Source: Zhongshania aquatica (lineage in GTDB: Bacteria > Pseudomonadota > Gammaproteobacteria > Pseudomonadales > Spongiibacteraceae). Taken from it: a stretch of DNA of 64,000 nucleotides. A model generated the notes under the pieces. That model was not told where the DNA came from. It saw only the letters and a list, made by a program, of their open reading frames with translations, and ran no database searches. Location: contig NZ_JANZNQ010000001.1 in assembly GCF_027257955.1 (NCBI RefSeq), positions 372,001 through 436,000 of the forward strand. The letters are read 5' to 3'. Made by a program: the position numbers and the translations under genes. Position 1 is the first letter of the stretch; each line of letters opens with the position of its first letter. This document shows positions 52,929-60,883 of the stretch, piece by piece.

Positions 52929-53271
52929 AACGCTAGGTAGAATGTGCCGGTGCGCCACCAATCGATGCCAAAGAGCATCCACAGAGACGCGCACCCAAAC
53001 GTGAACGGAAAACACTTACCCTTTGACGTGCAACGCCAATGCGGCAACAATTACTCCCGAGCTATGATATAGCTATGATTCACCACAGCGATGGCACAGG
53101 ATGGCCTAACAGATTAGGTAAACCACCCGAACACTCCAGCAGAATTGAGCCGACCCACCATACATAAAGCTTACCAACTAGTATAAGTACGATACTGTTT
53201 CTGCTGGAGTCGGCTACCGAAGTAGCGTGATCTGCACCAGAACAAATAATGATTATTCTTGAGGATACACT
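52929..53271 (+). other. repeat-rich intergenic region between integrase and methyltransferase
   Basis: No gene is seen in this 343-nt stretch. AGCTATGAT occurs twice 11 nt apart (53060-53068 and 53071-53079), one helical turn. ACTCCAGCAGAA (53133-53144) and TTCTGCTGGAGT (53199-53210) form a perfect 12-bp inverted repeat, with AGCCGAC and GTCGGCT adding related half-sites. AGTAT/ATACT flank a short palindromic stretch at 53180-53196. These could serve excision proteins or control the methyltransferase promoter. GAGG lies 10 nt before the methyltransferase start. Confidence 0.55.
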
Positions 53272-55407
53272 GTGTCACGATTAACAGACTTAATCGCACA
53301 AGCAAAATCAAAAGATCCCCAGCTCGGCCAAGACCTTGAACGGGAGATAAAAACCCTCTCCTCACGCCTACCCTTTGGCCTAAATTTTGAGCGCCATCGG
53401 CCAGAAGTTGTAGAACTACCTCTGCGGCCTATCCGCAAGGGGGATAAGGTGCGCGTGCTGCCAGAACGTGGCTCAACGAAATCTGGAGACGCAAGGCTTT
53501 GGCAGGTAAAGACAATCAGTGGCAGAGGCAAAGCTAAGGTCGCTGATCTGGAGCTGGTCTACAGCGAAAAACCGGAAACTCAAAGTGTGTCGCTTGACGA
53601 CCTCATAGTCGTTGCCGAATTCCGGGACGTAATCTACCCCGGCCTTATCAGCACAGGCAAAGTCGAGCGCGGCGGTGACAAGCCCTATCACACTGTCATC
53701 AATGGCGAGAACTACCATGCACTAAAAGCGCTGACATACACCCATCGCGGCAAGGTTGATGCCATTTACATTGACCCGCCGTATAACACGGGTGCAAAAG
53801 ACTGGAAATACAACAACGACTACGTTGAGGCTGACGATAACTATCGTCACAGTAAGTGGCTCGCCATGATGGAGCGTCGATTGGAACTGACGAAACAACT
53901 TCTGAATCCGAAACGGTCTGTATTGCTGGTCACGATAGATACAAAGGAGTTACATCGCCTGGGACTCCTGCTAGATCAAGTGTTTCCATCGCAAAAGTCT
54001 CAGATGATCACGACTGTGATTAACCCGAAAGGCGCCTCACTTGGTGGCGACTTTGCCAGAGTTGATGAGCAGATATTTATCGTGTACTTCGGGGAAATAG
54101 CAGTGAAACCAGAAGTGAGGGATATGCTTGATGAAAAGAAGAACGAAGAAACCTCAACGTCTGTAAAGTGGTCAAGTTTGATCCGGGGTGGCGCCAAAGG
54201 AATACGCACGGATAGCCCAGGCGCATATTACCCGGTTTTTATAAACGTTGATGACTCGAAAATTCACTCGTTTGGAGAACCACTTCCAAGGGGGGCTGAT
54301 CGTGAGTCGACATCCCCCCCCAGCAATACGGTTGCGGTCTGGCCACCTGAGCACCCGAGTGGAGTGGAAGGACGGTGGGGCATTGGCCCTGCGAAAGCGC
54401 AAGAGTTGCTTGATCGGGGGGCCTTAAGGCTTGGTAGAATCAACCCCGCCGCAGCTAAGTTCCCTATCTCATATCTTTCTTCGGGCATTATGGAAAAAGT
54501 AGACTCCGGAGAAATACTCACGTTAGGCCGCAAAGAAGATGGAACACTGATTGTTCGTTACCCAGATAATGTGAAGGTAACGCATCCCCGTACAGTCTGG
54601 AAGATGCCCGGCCACAACGCCGGTGAATACGGTAGTAAGCTCGTATCGACGATGCTGCCAAATCGAAAATTTCCGTTTCCTAAGGCTCTTTATTCGGTCG
54701 AAGATATACTTCGATTTTTTGTTGCTGATATGCCTGATGCCATTATATTGGATTTTTTCGCGGGTTCAGGCACAACTGCGCACGCGGTTATGCGCCTCAA
54801 CAAACAGGATAATGGGTGGCGACAGTGCATTAGCGTGACTAACAATGAGGTCAGTGCTATCGAGCAGAAGGGGCTTCGCGAAAAGGGACTGCGCCCAGGA
54901 GACCCCAATTGGGAAAAGTGGGGTATATGTGACTACATCACAAAACCACGTATAAATGCGGCAATTACTGGGTGCTCTCCAGACGGTAAGCCCATCAAAG
55001 GCGACTATAAGTTCGTGGATGAATTCGAGATGTCTGAAGGCTTTGAGGAGAATGCGGAGTTCTTCACTCTCACGTACGAAACGCCGATAGCAGTGAACTA
55101 CAACCACTCTTTTGGACGTATCGCACCTATTTTGTGGATGAGAGCTGGCAGTCGTGGACAGCGAATAGATGCTTTGCCGGACAAAGGCTGGGCGGTGGTG
55201 GAGGCCTACGGCTTACTTATTGAGTTAGACCGTGCCACGGCCTTTATTAAGGCGCTAGGTAAAGTCGAGGGCTTGTCATTGGCCTATATCGTTACTGATG
55301 ACGACAGACGCTTCCAGTCCATAGCAAAACGACTACCTTCCGGAGTGGAACCGGTTCGCCTGTACGAGTCGTACCTATCTAACTTCAGCTTTACTAACGA
55401 GGACTGA
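53272..55407 (+). CDS. type III-like DNA N6-adenine/N4-cytosine methyltransferase (Mod-like)
   Basis: The 711-residue protein has an N-terminal region with a small SH3-like module (IRKGDKVRVLPERGST). The catalytic motif DPPYNTG is at residues 168-174 and the SAM motif DFFAGSGTT at 494-502. The catalytic motif comes before the SAM motif, the beta class order of type III Mod enzymes. A target-recognition-like region lies between (about 230-480). The gene is followed after 3 nt by a helicase gene, so the two form one cassette. Start is a GTG at 53272. It likely modifies a short DNA site to protect the element or host; the site is unknown. Confidence 0.88.
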   Translation: MSRLTDLIAQAKSKDPQLGQDLEREIKTLSSRLPFGLNFERHRPEVVELPLRPIRKGDKVRVLPERGSTKSGDARLWQVKTISGRGKAKVADLELVYSEKPETQSVSLDDLIVVAEFRDVIYPGLISTGKVERGGDKPYHTVINGENYHALKALTYTHRGKVDAIYIDPPYNTGAKDWKYNNDYVEADDNYRHSKWLAMMERRLELTKQLLNPKRSVLLVTIDTKELHRLGLLLDQVFPSQKSQMITTVINPKGASLGGDFARVDEQIFIVYFGEIAVKPEVRDMLDEKKNEETSTSVKWSSLIRGGAKGIRTDSPGAYYPVFINVDDSKIHSFGEPLPRGADRESTSPPSNTVAVWPPEHPSGVEGRWGIGPAKAQELLDRGALRLGRINPAAAKFPISYLSSGIMEKVDSGEILTLGRKEDGTLIVRYPDNVKVTHPRTVWKMPGHNAGEYGSKLVSTMLPNRKFPFPKALYSVEDILRFFVADMPDAIILDFFAGSGTTAHAVMRLNKQDNGWRQCISVTNNEVSAIEQKGLREKGLRPGDPNWEKWGICDYITKPRINAAITGCSPDGKPIKGDYKFVDEFEMSEGFEENAEFFTLTYETPIAVNYNHSFGRIAPILWMRAGSRGQRIDALPDKGWAVVEAYGLLIELDRATAFIKALGKVEGLSLAYIVTDDDRRFQSIAKRLPSGVEPVRLYESYLSNFSFTNED

Positions 55408-55410
55408 GCC

Positions 55411-58017
55411 ATGAAATTCACGCTCAAGGAATATCAGTCTGAGGCGGTTCGCGATGCCTTGGACAACCTACGCAAGGCCCGGAAGCGCTGGCATGAAGAT
55501 ACTGACCGCTATGCGTTTTCTCTGACCGCTGCGACAGGTGCAGGTAAGACCGTAATGGCAGCAGCAGCTTTTGAGGCTATGTTTTATGGCGATGACGATT
55601 TTGAGTTCGACGCGGATCCAAGTGCGGTCGTAATCTGGTTCAGCGATGATCCATCATTGAACGAGCAGACCCGGTTCAGGCTGATGGAGGCTAGTGACCG
55701 CATCCAACATACCGATATGGTGGTAGTGGAAAACACCTTTAACCGAGCCAAGTTTGAGGCAAAAAAAATCTACTTCCTCAATACACAGAAACTGGGCAAG
55801 AAGAGCTTACTAGTTCGCGGCCATGAGCCAGAGGAAGGCGAGGCGGGAATGTTCCCGGAAACCCGGCCAGACATGCGTGCTTTCACAATTTGGGACACGA
55901 TCCGCAATACAATAGAAGACCCAGAGCTGACTCTATACCTTGTGCTTGATGAAGCCCATCGGGGCATGGGAAACCCAAACGCAGCAGCGCAAAACACTCG
56001 CACCACGATTGTACAAAATCTTATCAACGGCAAGGCTGGTGTACCGGGTATACCCATTGTATGGGGGATTTCCGCAACGGTAGAACGCTTTAACCGGGCA
56101 ATGGAAGGGGCGGTAAAACGCATAACATTGCCTGATGTCACCGTTGACGCCGCCAAGGTGCAGGAATCCGGTCTTATCAAAGACACTATATTGATCGACA
56201 TTCCGGAGGACTCCTCTGGCGACTTTGATACGGTCTTGGTAAGGCGGGGAGCTCAAAAGCTAAAGGCCATCACCGAAGCATGGGCCGAATACGCAAAACG
56301 GCAGGAAGACGATGTATCAGTAATACCGCTGATGGTGCTGCAAGTGCCCAACACTCCTGACCCGAATGACATTGGCCGTGCGCTTGATACTATCTATCAG
56401 CAATGGCCAGAGCTGCCCAATGGTTCAGTGGCGCACGTCTTCGGAGAACACAGCACCCAACACTTTGGCAACCGGGCCGTGCCCTATATTCAGCCTGAGC
56501 GAGTACAGGATTCAACATGGGTACGGATATTGATTGCCAAAGATGCGATCAGCACCGGCTGGGACTGCCCTCGCGCTGAAGTCATGGTGTCATTTCGTCC
56601 AGCCAAAGATCGCACTCACATTACACAGCTATTAGGTCGGATGGTGCGCTCACCGCTAGCACGACGTATCGCAGGTGACGACCGGCTTAATGCCGTAGAG
56701 TGCTTACTGCCAAAATTTGATGCAAAGACCGTAGAGCAGGTAGTTGATTCGCTAAAGAGTGGCGATGAAACCGCCGCGACAACGGCCGGGCGAATACTGA
56801 TCAATCCTGCTGAGATGGCGCCAAATCCCGCTATTCCAGATGCTGTATGGGAAGCCTTTGAGGCACTACCCTCGCAGAGCCGTCCACAGCGCAATGCCAA
56901 GCCAGCCAAGCGGTTAACCGCATTGGCCCATGAACTAGCGGCGGATGACATTTTAGAAGGAGCGGGGAAAAAGGCGCATGCAGTGATACATGCAGCTTTA
57001 GATAAGTTTCAAAATGACCAAAAAGCAACAATAGAAGCGAAACGCAAAGCTGTTCTAACGGTAGACGGTAAAACTGTTGTGGCTGACATGAAAGGCCAGA
57101 CCAAGAGTTTTGATCAATTCTGGGAAAATGCCGATATGGCAGTGATTGATGATTCCTACCGCCGGGCGGCGCGTATCCTCAGCCCTGACATAGCAAGAAC
57201 CTACGTCGATTTTCTGGCTTACAAAGAGGCAACACCAGATGACGCCGACGAGTTTGAAGAAGCACTAATGAATGCGCGAGTATCCATCGCAGCGATGGGT
57301 CTATTGGGTGAACTTCTTACTGCTGTGGATTCAGAAGCCGATAAGTTAGCTAAGGCTTGGCTTGTTGCATACCGCGACGAAATCAAGGCCCTGCCTGACG
57401 ATCGACGAGACACTTACAGGGAAATTCAGGAGCTAAGCACAGACCCGCAAGACGTGGACATGGAGCGCCCGGGGGCACGCTATGAAGCGACCAAGGTGCG
57501 TGAACGTGGTGTAGAGAACCTTATTCCTACCTTCAAGGCTCATATGCTGAGTGATGACAAAGGTGAGTTCCCCGCCATACTCAATGGCCCGGAGTCAGAC
57601 GTTGTATCGAAAGAAAGCGGGCGCGACGGGTTTGTGTGCTGGTATCGCAATCCGCAGCAGCCGGGACAGTCCTCACTCGGCATCGCCTACAAGGCTGGAG
57701 AGGAATACAAGATCATGCGTCCTGACTTCCTCTTTTTTGCTCTAGGTTCTGAGGGTGAAGTTTCTGTAGATATCGTTGACCCTCACGGCGCTTTTCTCGG
57801 GGATGCCCTGGCTAAACTGAGGGGCTTGGCGGTTTACGCCGAAACCCATCCTAACTACTATCGTCGCATACTGTCGATAGATAAGGTTGGCGTAAAACTG
57901 CGAACTCTCGACCTGAAAAACGACGATGTACGTGCCGCGATTGCGGGTGCGGATGCAAATGACCCCGACGCTGCAAAGAAGCTGTTTGCTGGAAGTTTCG
58001 GTAAAGACTATGAGTGA
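55411..58017 (+). CDS. SF2 DEAD/DEAH-box helicase, type III Res-like
   Basis: The 868-residue protein has helicase motif I ATGAGKT at 41-47, motif II DEAH at 180-183, motif III SAT at 221-223, a type III-like DAISTGWDCPRAEVMVSFR block, and motif VI QLLGRMVR at 406-413. Near the C-terminus RPDFLFF (PD at 771-772) is followed by VDIVDPHG at 786-793. This has the layout of a PD-(D/E)xK nuclease, but the usual lysine is missing. It is either a variant nuclease or an inactive one. Coupled to the methyltransferase, it forms a restriction-like pair. Confidence 0.85.
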   Translation: MKFTLKEYQSEAVRDALDNLRKARKRWHEDTDRYAFSLTAATGAGKTVMAAAAFEAMFYGDDDFEFDADPSAVVIWFSDDPSLNEQTRFRLMEASDRIQHTDMVVVENTFNRAKFEAKKIYFLNTQKLGKKSLLVRGHEPEEGEAGMFPETRPDMRAFTIWDTIRNTIEDPELTLYLVLDEAHRGMGNPNAAAQNTRTTIVQNLINGKAGVPGIPIVWGISATVERFNRAMEGAVKRITLPDVTVDAAKVQESGLIKDTILIDIPEDSSGDFDTVLVRRGAQKLKAITEAWAEYAKRQEDDVSVIPLMVLQVPNTPDPNDIGRALDTIYQQWPELPNGSVAHVFGEHSTQHFGNRAVPYIQPERVQDSTWVRILIAKDAISTGWDCPRAEVMVSFRPAKDRTHITQLLGRMVRSPLARRIAGDDRLNAVECLLPKFDAKTVEQVVDSLKSGDETAATTAGRILINPAEMAPNPAIPDAVWEAFEALPSQSRPQRNAKPAKRLTALAHELAADDILEGAGKKAHAVIHAALDKFQNDQKATIEAKRKAVLTVDGKTVVADMKGQTKSFDQFWENADMAVIDDSYRRAARILSPDIARTYVDFLAYKEATPDDADEFEEALMNARVSIAAMGLLGELLTAVDSEADKLAKAWLVAYRDEIKALPDDRRDTYREIQELSTDPQDVDMERPGARYEATKVRERGVENLIPTFKAHMLSDDKGEFPAILNGPESDVVSKESGRDGFVCWYRNPQQPGQSSLGIAYKAGEEYKIMRPDFLFFALGSEGEVSVDIVDPHGAFLGDALAKLRGLAVYAETHPNYYRRILSIDKVGVKLRTLDLKNDDVRAAIAGADANDPDAAKKLFAGSFGKDYE

Positions 58018-58136
58018 TGCAATGGATAGTCACCACATCGAAATGAAGCGATAAAGGCTGCGGCCTTCCCGCCAAACCCGGCGCCTCCGGCACGACCGCG
58101 CCATCTTCAAGCACTTTGCGCCAGTACTGCTATAGC

Positions 58137-58255
58137 TGGTATCAACAAACATTCGTTTCTTGATACCAATAGGCGCAGTGCAAAAATGGTATCATAAAAA
58201 TAGGGTATTACTTTTTGACACCAAATATAATTATTGATACCATTTGTTGACACCT
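58137..58255. promoter_or_regulatory. six-copy TTGAYACCW motif array (putative res/operator site)
   Basis: The 9-bp motif TTGAYACCW or its complement occurs at 58137-58145 (reverse), 58160-58168, 58187-58195 (reverse, one difference), 58215-58223, 58234-58242 and 58247-58255. Copies one and two form a perfect inverted pair with a 14-nt centre, copies three and four a second, longer pair. The array ends 25 nt before a small serine recombinase gene. Res sites of Tn3-type resolvases lie in just this position and consist of several such pairs. Confidence 0.7.
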
Positions 58256-58280
58256 CCTTAGATGTAAATTGGAATGCAAA

Positions 58281-58871
58281 ATGTCACGAGTATTTGCCTA
58301 CTGCCGAGTCAGTACTACTGAGCAAACTACGGAAAACCAATTGCTTGCAATCAGGAAATCAGGGGTTGAGATCTCAAAGGATCGCTGCGTATCCGAGACC
58401 GTCTCAGGCTCAACTGAAGCAATGAAGCGATCAGCATTCCGATTAATGGTCGAGCATAGCCTGGAGCGCGGCGACACCTTAATAGTTTTAAAGCTCGACC
58501 GCCTCGGTCGCGATGCAATTGATGTTCAGAAAACGATAGACCTTCTTTTAGAAAAGGGGGTTAGCCTCCGCAGCCTTGACCTGCCAAATTTAAATCTAAC
58601 CAGTGCAGAAGGTAAGCTGATGCTTCAAGTATTCAGCGCATTCAGTGAATTTGAGCGGAATCGCATCCGCGAGCGCACTCAGGAGGGGCTAGAAAGGGCT
58701 AAGGCGAGCGGAATTAAACTGGGCCGACCTCCAGCCGTTGAAACCACTAAGCTCGTTCAGGCAGCAAAAGCCGAGGGGTTCACGCAGTCCAAAGCAGCGC
58801 GATTATTAGGTATTAGCTTGGCGACCGTAAAAAGGCATTGGAGCGCCAAGCTATTGCCATCTATTAGTTGA
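58281..58871 (+). CDS. small serine recombinase (resolvase/invertase family)
   Basis: The 196-residue protein starts MSRVFAYCRVSTTEQTTENQ with the catalytic Ser11. It has KLDRLGRDAIDV, the long E-helix region with AEGKLMLQVFSAFSEFERNRIRERTQEGLERAKASG, the conserved IKLGRPP linker and a C-terminal Hin-type HTH (GFTQSKAARLLGISLATVKRHW). GGA 7 nt before the ATG at 58281 decides the start over the TTG at 58269. The repeat array upstream suggests a resolvase acting on its own res site and repressing itself. Confidence 0.92.
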   Translation: MSRVFAYCRVSTTEQTTENQLLAIRKSGVEISKDRCVSETVSGSTEAMKRSAFRLMVEHSLERGDTLIVLKLDRLGRDAIDVQKTIDLLLEKGVSLRSLDLPNLNLTSAEGKLMLQVFSAFSEFERNRIRERTQEGLERAKASGIKLGRPPAVETTKLVQAAKAEGFTQSKAARLLGISLATVKRHWSAKLLPSIS

Positions 58872-58908
58872 GTGACATGCCGAAATAATCAGCAGTCAAA
58901 GACCGTGC

Positions 58909-59340
58909 TTAGAGATATTTGTCGTAGTCATCCAATAAAGCGTCGCGACAGAGGCCTTTTGCCGAAACAGTTGTTTTACCAGATGACGAGCCACGTAGAT
59001 TTTGAAGAAACCGCTCAGTTTCTGAGAGAGAAATTGCTGCACCTATGCGAGCAGAAATCTTTTCGGCTTTATCTGCCGCGCACTGCTCCATCTTATCTCC
59101 CGGGTAAAAGCGCTTCATGATACGAAGGATTTCTCGATCACGCATGGAGGTATCGGACTCAGAGCTTGAGCCAAACTCTACCATTTGACCACAAGTCCGA
59201 TCTATCCGGTCTTCCAGCTCAGCCCCTGAAATAGCGGGAGTGATGCTAGAAATAGGCTTTCCGTTACAATCAAAATCATATACACCGGCGAAACTATTTA
59301 CACTTAATATTAACAAGCTGATCTTTATTATTGCTCTCAT
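58909..59340 (-). CDS. small secreted protein of unknown function
   Basis: The 143-residue protein begins with a signal peptide (IIKISLLILSVNSFAG). The mature part is polar with cysteines in DFDCNG, DRTCGQM, EQCAAD and GLCRD, perhaps forming two disulfides. GGAAG stands 6 nt before the ATG at 59340. It points toward the recombinase gene. I recognise no family; it is probably cargo. Confidence 0.6.
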   Translation of the reverse strand: MRAIIKISLLILSVNSFAGVYDFDCNGKPISSITPAISGAELEDRIDRTCGQMVEFGSSSESDTSMRDREILRIMKRFYPGDKMEQCAADKAEKISARIGAAISLSETERFLQNLRGSSSGKTTVSAKGLCRDALLDDYDKYL

Positions 59341-59813
59341 TTATTCTTCCAAAGTTTGTTAAATATAAAGCCTGCCTAAACAAGCAGAGAGTTAGCCACG
59401 AACATATCATTACTGCTATGGACGAGCGATTGTGAGCCATATTTGATTTACAAAATATGCCTAATTGTCATCAACCACCTGAACACTTGAAATAATGGCA
59501 ACAAGAGAAGCAGTTTTAATCCCCTATCACCAAAATCATAAGCAGCCTACGAACCACTCTTGCGCGCTCTTGGAGTTTACGCTTTAGATTAAAATCATCC
59601 GCGCTACCAATCATTGCCAACTAGCCTTTGATACCACCGCAAGCGGGAGGAGTGAGGCCGGACTACCGATAATTTTCTGCGCCCCCATCAAATACAAGGC
59701 AGAAGCACAGCAGCCGCCCCCGCATACTGGAACAACGCTGAACACTCGTGGCACCAACTCAAATCAGACATGAAACCAAAACCAAAGATCATCTAAACAT
59801 AATGTGTATTTTG
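59341..59813. other. intergenic region upstream of the Rep module
   Basis: No convincing gene is seen in this roughly 470-nt stretch between divergent genes. It holds one further copy of TTGATACCA at 59628-59636, matching the array before the recombinase gene. Several A/T-rich segments are present near its ends. Confidence 0.5.
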
Positions 59814-59842
59814 TTTACATACTAAGCCCTTAGTGCGATAAT
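59814..59842 (+). promoter_or_regulatory. promoter with a perfect palindrome in its spacer
   Basis: TTTACA (59814-59819) and GATAAT (59837-59842) are 17 nt apart. The perfect palindrome ACTAAGCCCTTAGT (59821-59834) fills the spacer. A repressor there would block RNA polymerase. The first gene behind it encodes a ribbon-helix-helix-like protein. Confidence 0.65.
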
Positions 59843-59875
59843 CGAGCCCATTAGAGCTTATGGAACATATGAGAA

Positions 59876-60271
59876 ATGACTAAGAAACTCGGTCGACCAC
59901 TGCTAAAAAGCAAACCATTGACTCAAGCCGAGAGGCACCAGAGATGGAAAACGAATCAAGAGCTTCGAAAAAAGGAACTCATCGCCTCAACTAAGCCCCG
60001 CAAAAAACGATTAAATCTAGCACTTAAAGAAGTGACGCTAGACGGCGTAGACATCATTGCGAAATCACTAGAGCTATCGACCACGGCAGCTATCGAACTT
60101 CTGCTGTATCGAGCCGCAAAACAAACAGCAGACATTCTGAGCGCGGTAGAGGATACACAGGGAGAAATACCGAGCGAACCAGAAATGCTAGCAAGGCTTC
60201 GCTATTTAATAAGAGCCGGCCACGGGATCGAGAGCTTGCGCGAAATATTCGAACAACAAGATGAATATTGA
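59876..60271 (+). CDS. putative ribbon-helix-helix regulator of the Rep module
   Basis: The 131-residue protein has a basic N-terminus (KKLGRPLLKSKPLTQAERHQRWK) and a core RLNLALKEVTLDGVDIIAKSLELSTTAAIELLLYRAA that reads as a beta strand followed by two helices, like MetJ/Arc-type proteins. Such small proteins often control plasmid copy number. It is the first gene behind a promoter with a palindromic spacer, followed by an HTH gene and rep. The RHH assignment is by pattern only. Confidence 0.55.
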   Translation: MTKKLGRPLLKSKPLTQAERHQRWKTNQELRKKELIASTKPRKKRLNLALKEVTLDGVDIIAKSLELSTTAAIELLLYRAAKQTADILSAVEDTQGEIPSEPEMLARLRYLIRAGHGIESLREIFEQQDEY

Positions 60272-60316
60272 TTTGATAATGAGTAGAGAGAGCCTTAAAA
60301 GGAGTCAATCAAAGCA

Positions 60317-60883
60317 ATGAAAATCAGCCCCGATAAAGTTACTAAAGTCATTGTCATGCGCTCTGCCGGGTACACCATATCGACAATCGCAAATAGCGTT
60401 AGAATCTCGACATCCAGCGTAAAACGCATCTGCCAGAAGAACAACGTGCATGCTGGCGGCGCACTCGAAAGCCTAGTGGCAGAAGCTCGGGCCGACCTGA
60501 CACGCACATTGACGTCGGACGACTCCATAAAGTTAATCGCAGCCAGTTTTATGCAGGACACACTGGTTCACGCCGAAGCAGTAAGGGAGCTAGCCGCGTC
60601 AGCGGGTGCTCATCTCAAGGCGTCAAATGTTGATGATGCCCTGAAGGTCATGCGGGGCTGTAATGCATGGGCAAACACCCTAAAACTGACTGCCGACGCT
60701 ACTCGCAGCGCAATCAAGATCGCGCCAGACAACGATGACAACGAAGACCTACCCGAGCTCATCGTCTGCGTGATGACCGACGACGACGTTCTGGCCGAGC
60801 GCGAACGACAACGCGAGGAAGCCATAAATCTGGGAATAATCTGTGACGAAACTTCTACGGATAACCATGCCGATGGAGTATAA
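60317..60883 (+). CDS. HTH-containing protein upstream of rep
   Basis: The 188-residue protein starts with a helix-turn-helix resembling Hin/transposase type (VTKVIVMRSAGYTISTIANSVRISTSSVKRICQKNNV). An alpha-helical region and an acidic C-terminus (PDNDDNEDLPELIV) follow. It resembles phage terminase small subunits or replicon accessory proteins in layout, but I do not recognise a family. AGGAGT precedes the ATG. It overlaps the start of rep. Confidence 0.6.
   Translation: MKISPDKVTKVIVMRSAGYTISTIANSVRISTSSVKRICQKNNVHAGGALESLVAEARADLTRTLTSDDSIKLIAASFMQDTLVHAEAVRELAASAGAHLKASNVDDALKVMRGCNAWANTLKLTADATRSAIKIAPDNDDNEDLPELIVCVMTDDDVLAERERQREEAINLGIICDETSTDNHADGV

Noticed and set aside
53272-58017. 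Methyltransferase/helicase pair as part of BREX or DISARM
   Set aside because: No PglZ, BrxC, DrmB (DUF1998) or PLD-type gene is nearby, and the methyltransferase has the beta-class order of type III Mod.
58137-58255. Short repeats that might be a CRISPR array
   Set aside because: The repeats are only 9 bp, occur in both orientations with uneven spacing, and no cas gene is near. A recombinase or operator site explains them better.
59876-60883. The first two genes of the Rep module as a toxin-antitoxin pair
   Set aside because: The second protein is 188 residues with an HTH and an acidic tail, unlike known toxins, and it overlaps the rep start.
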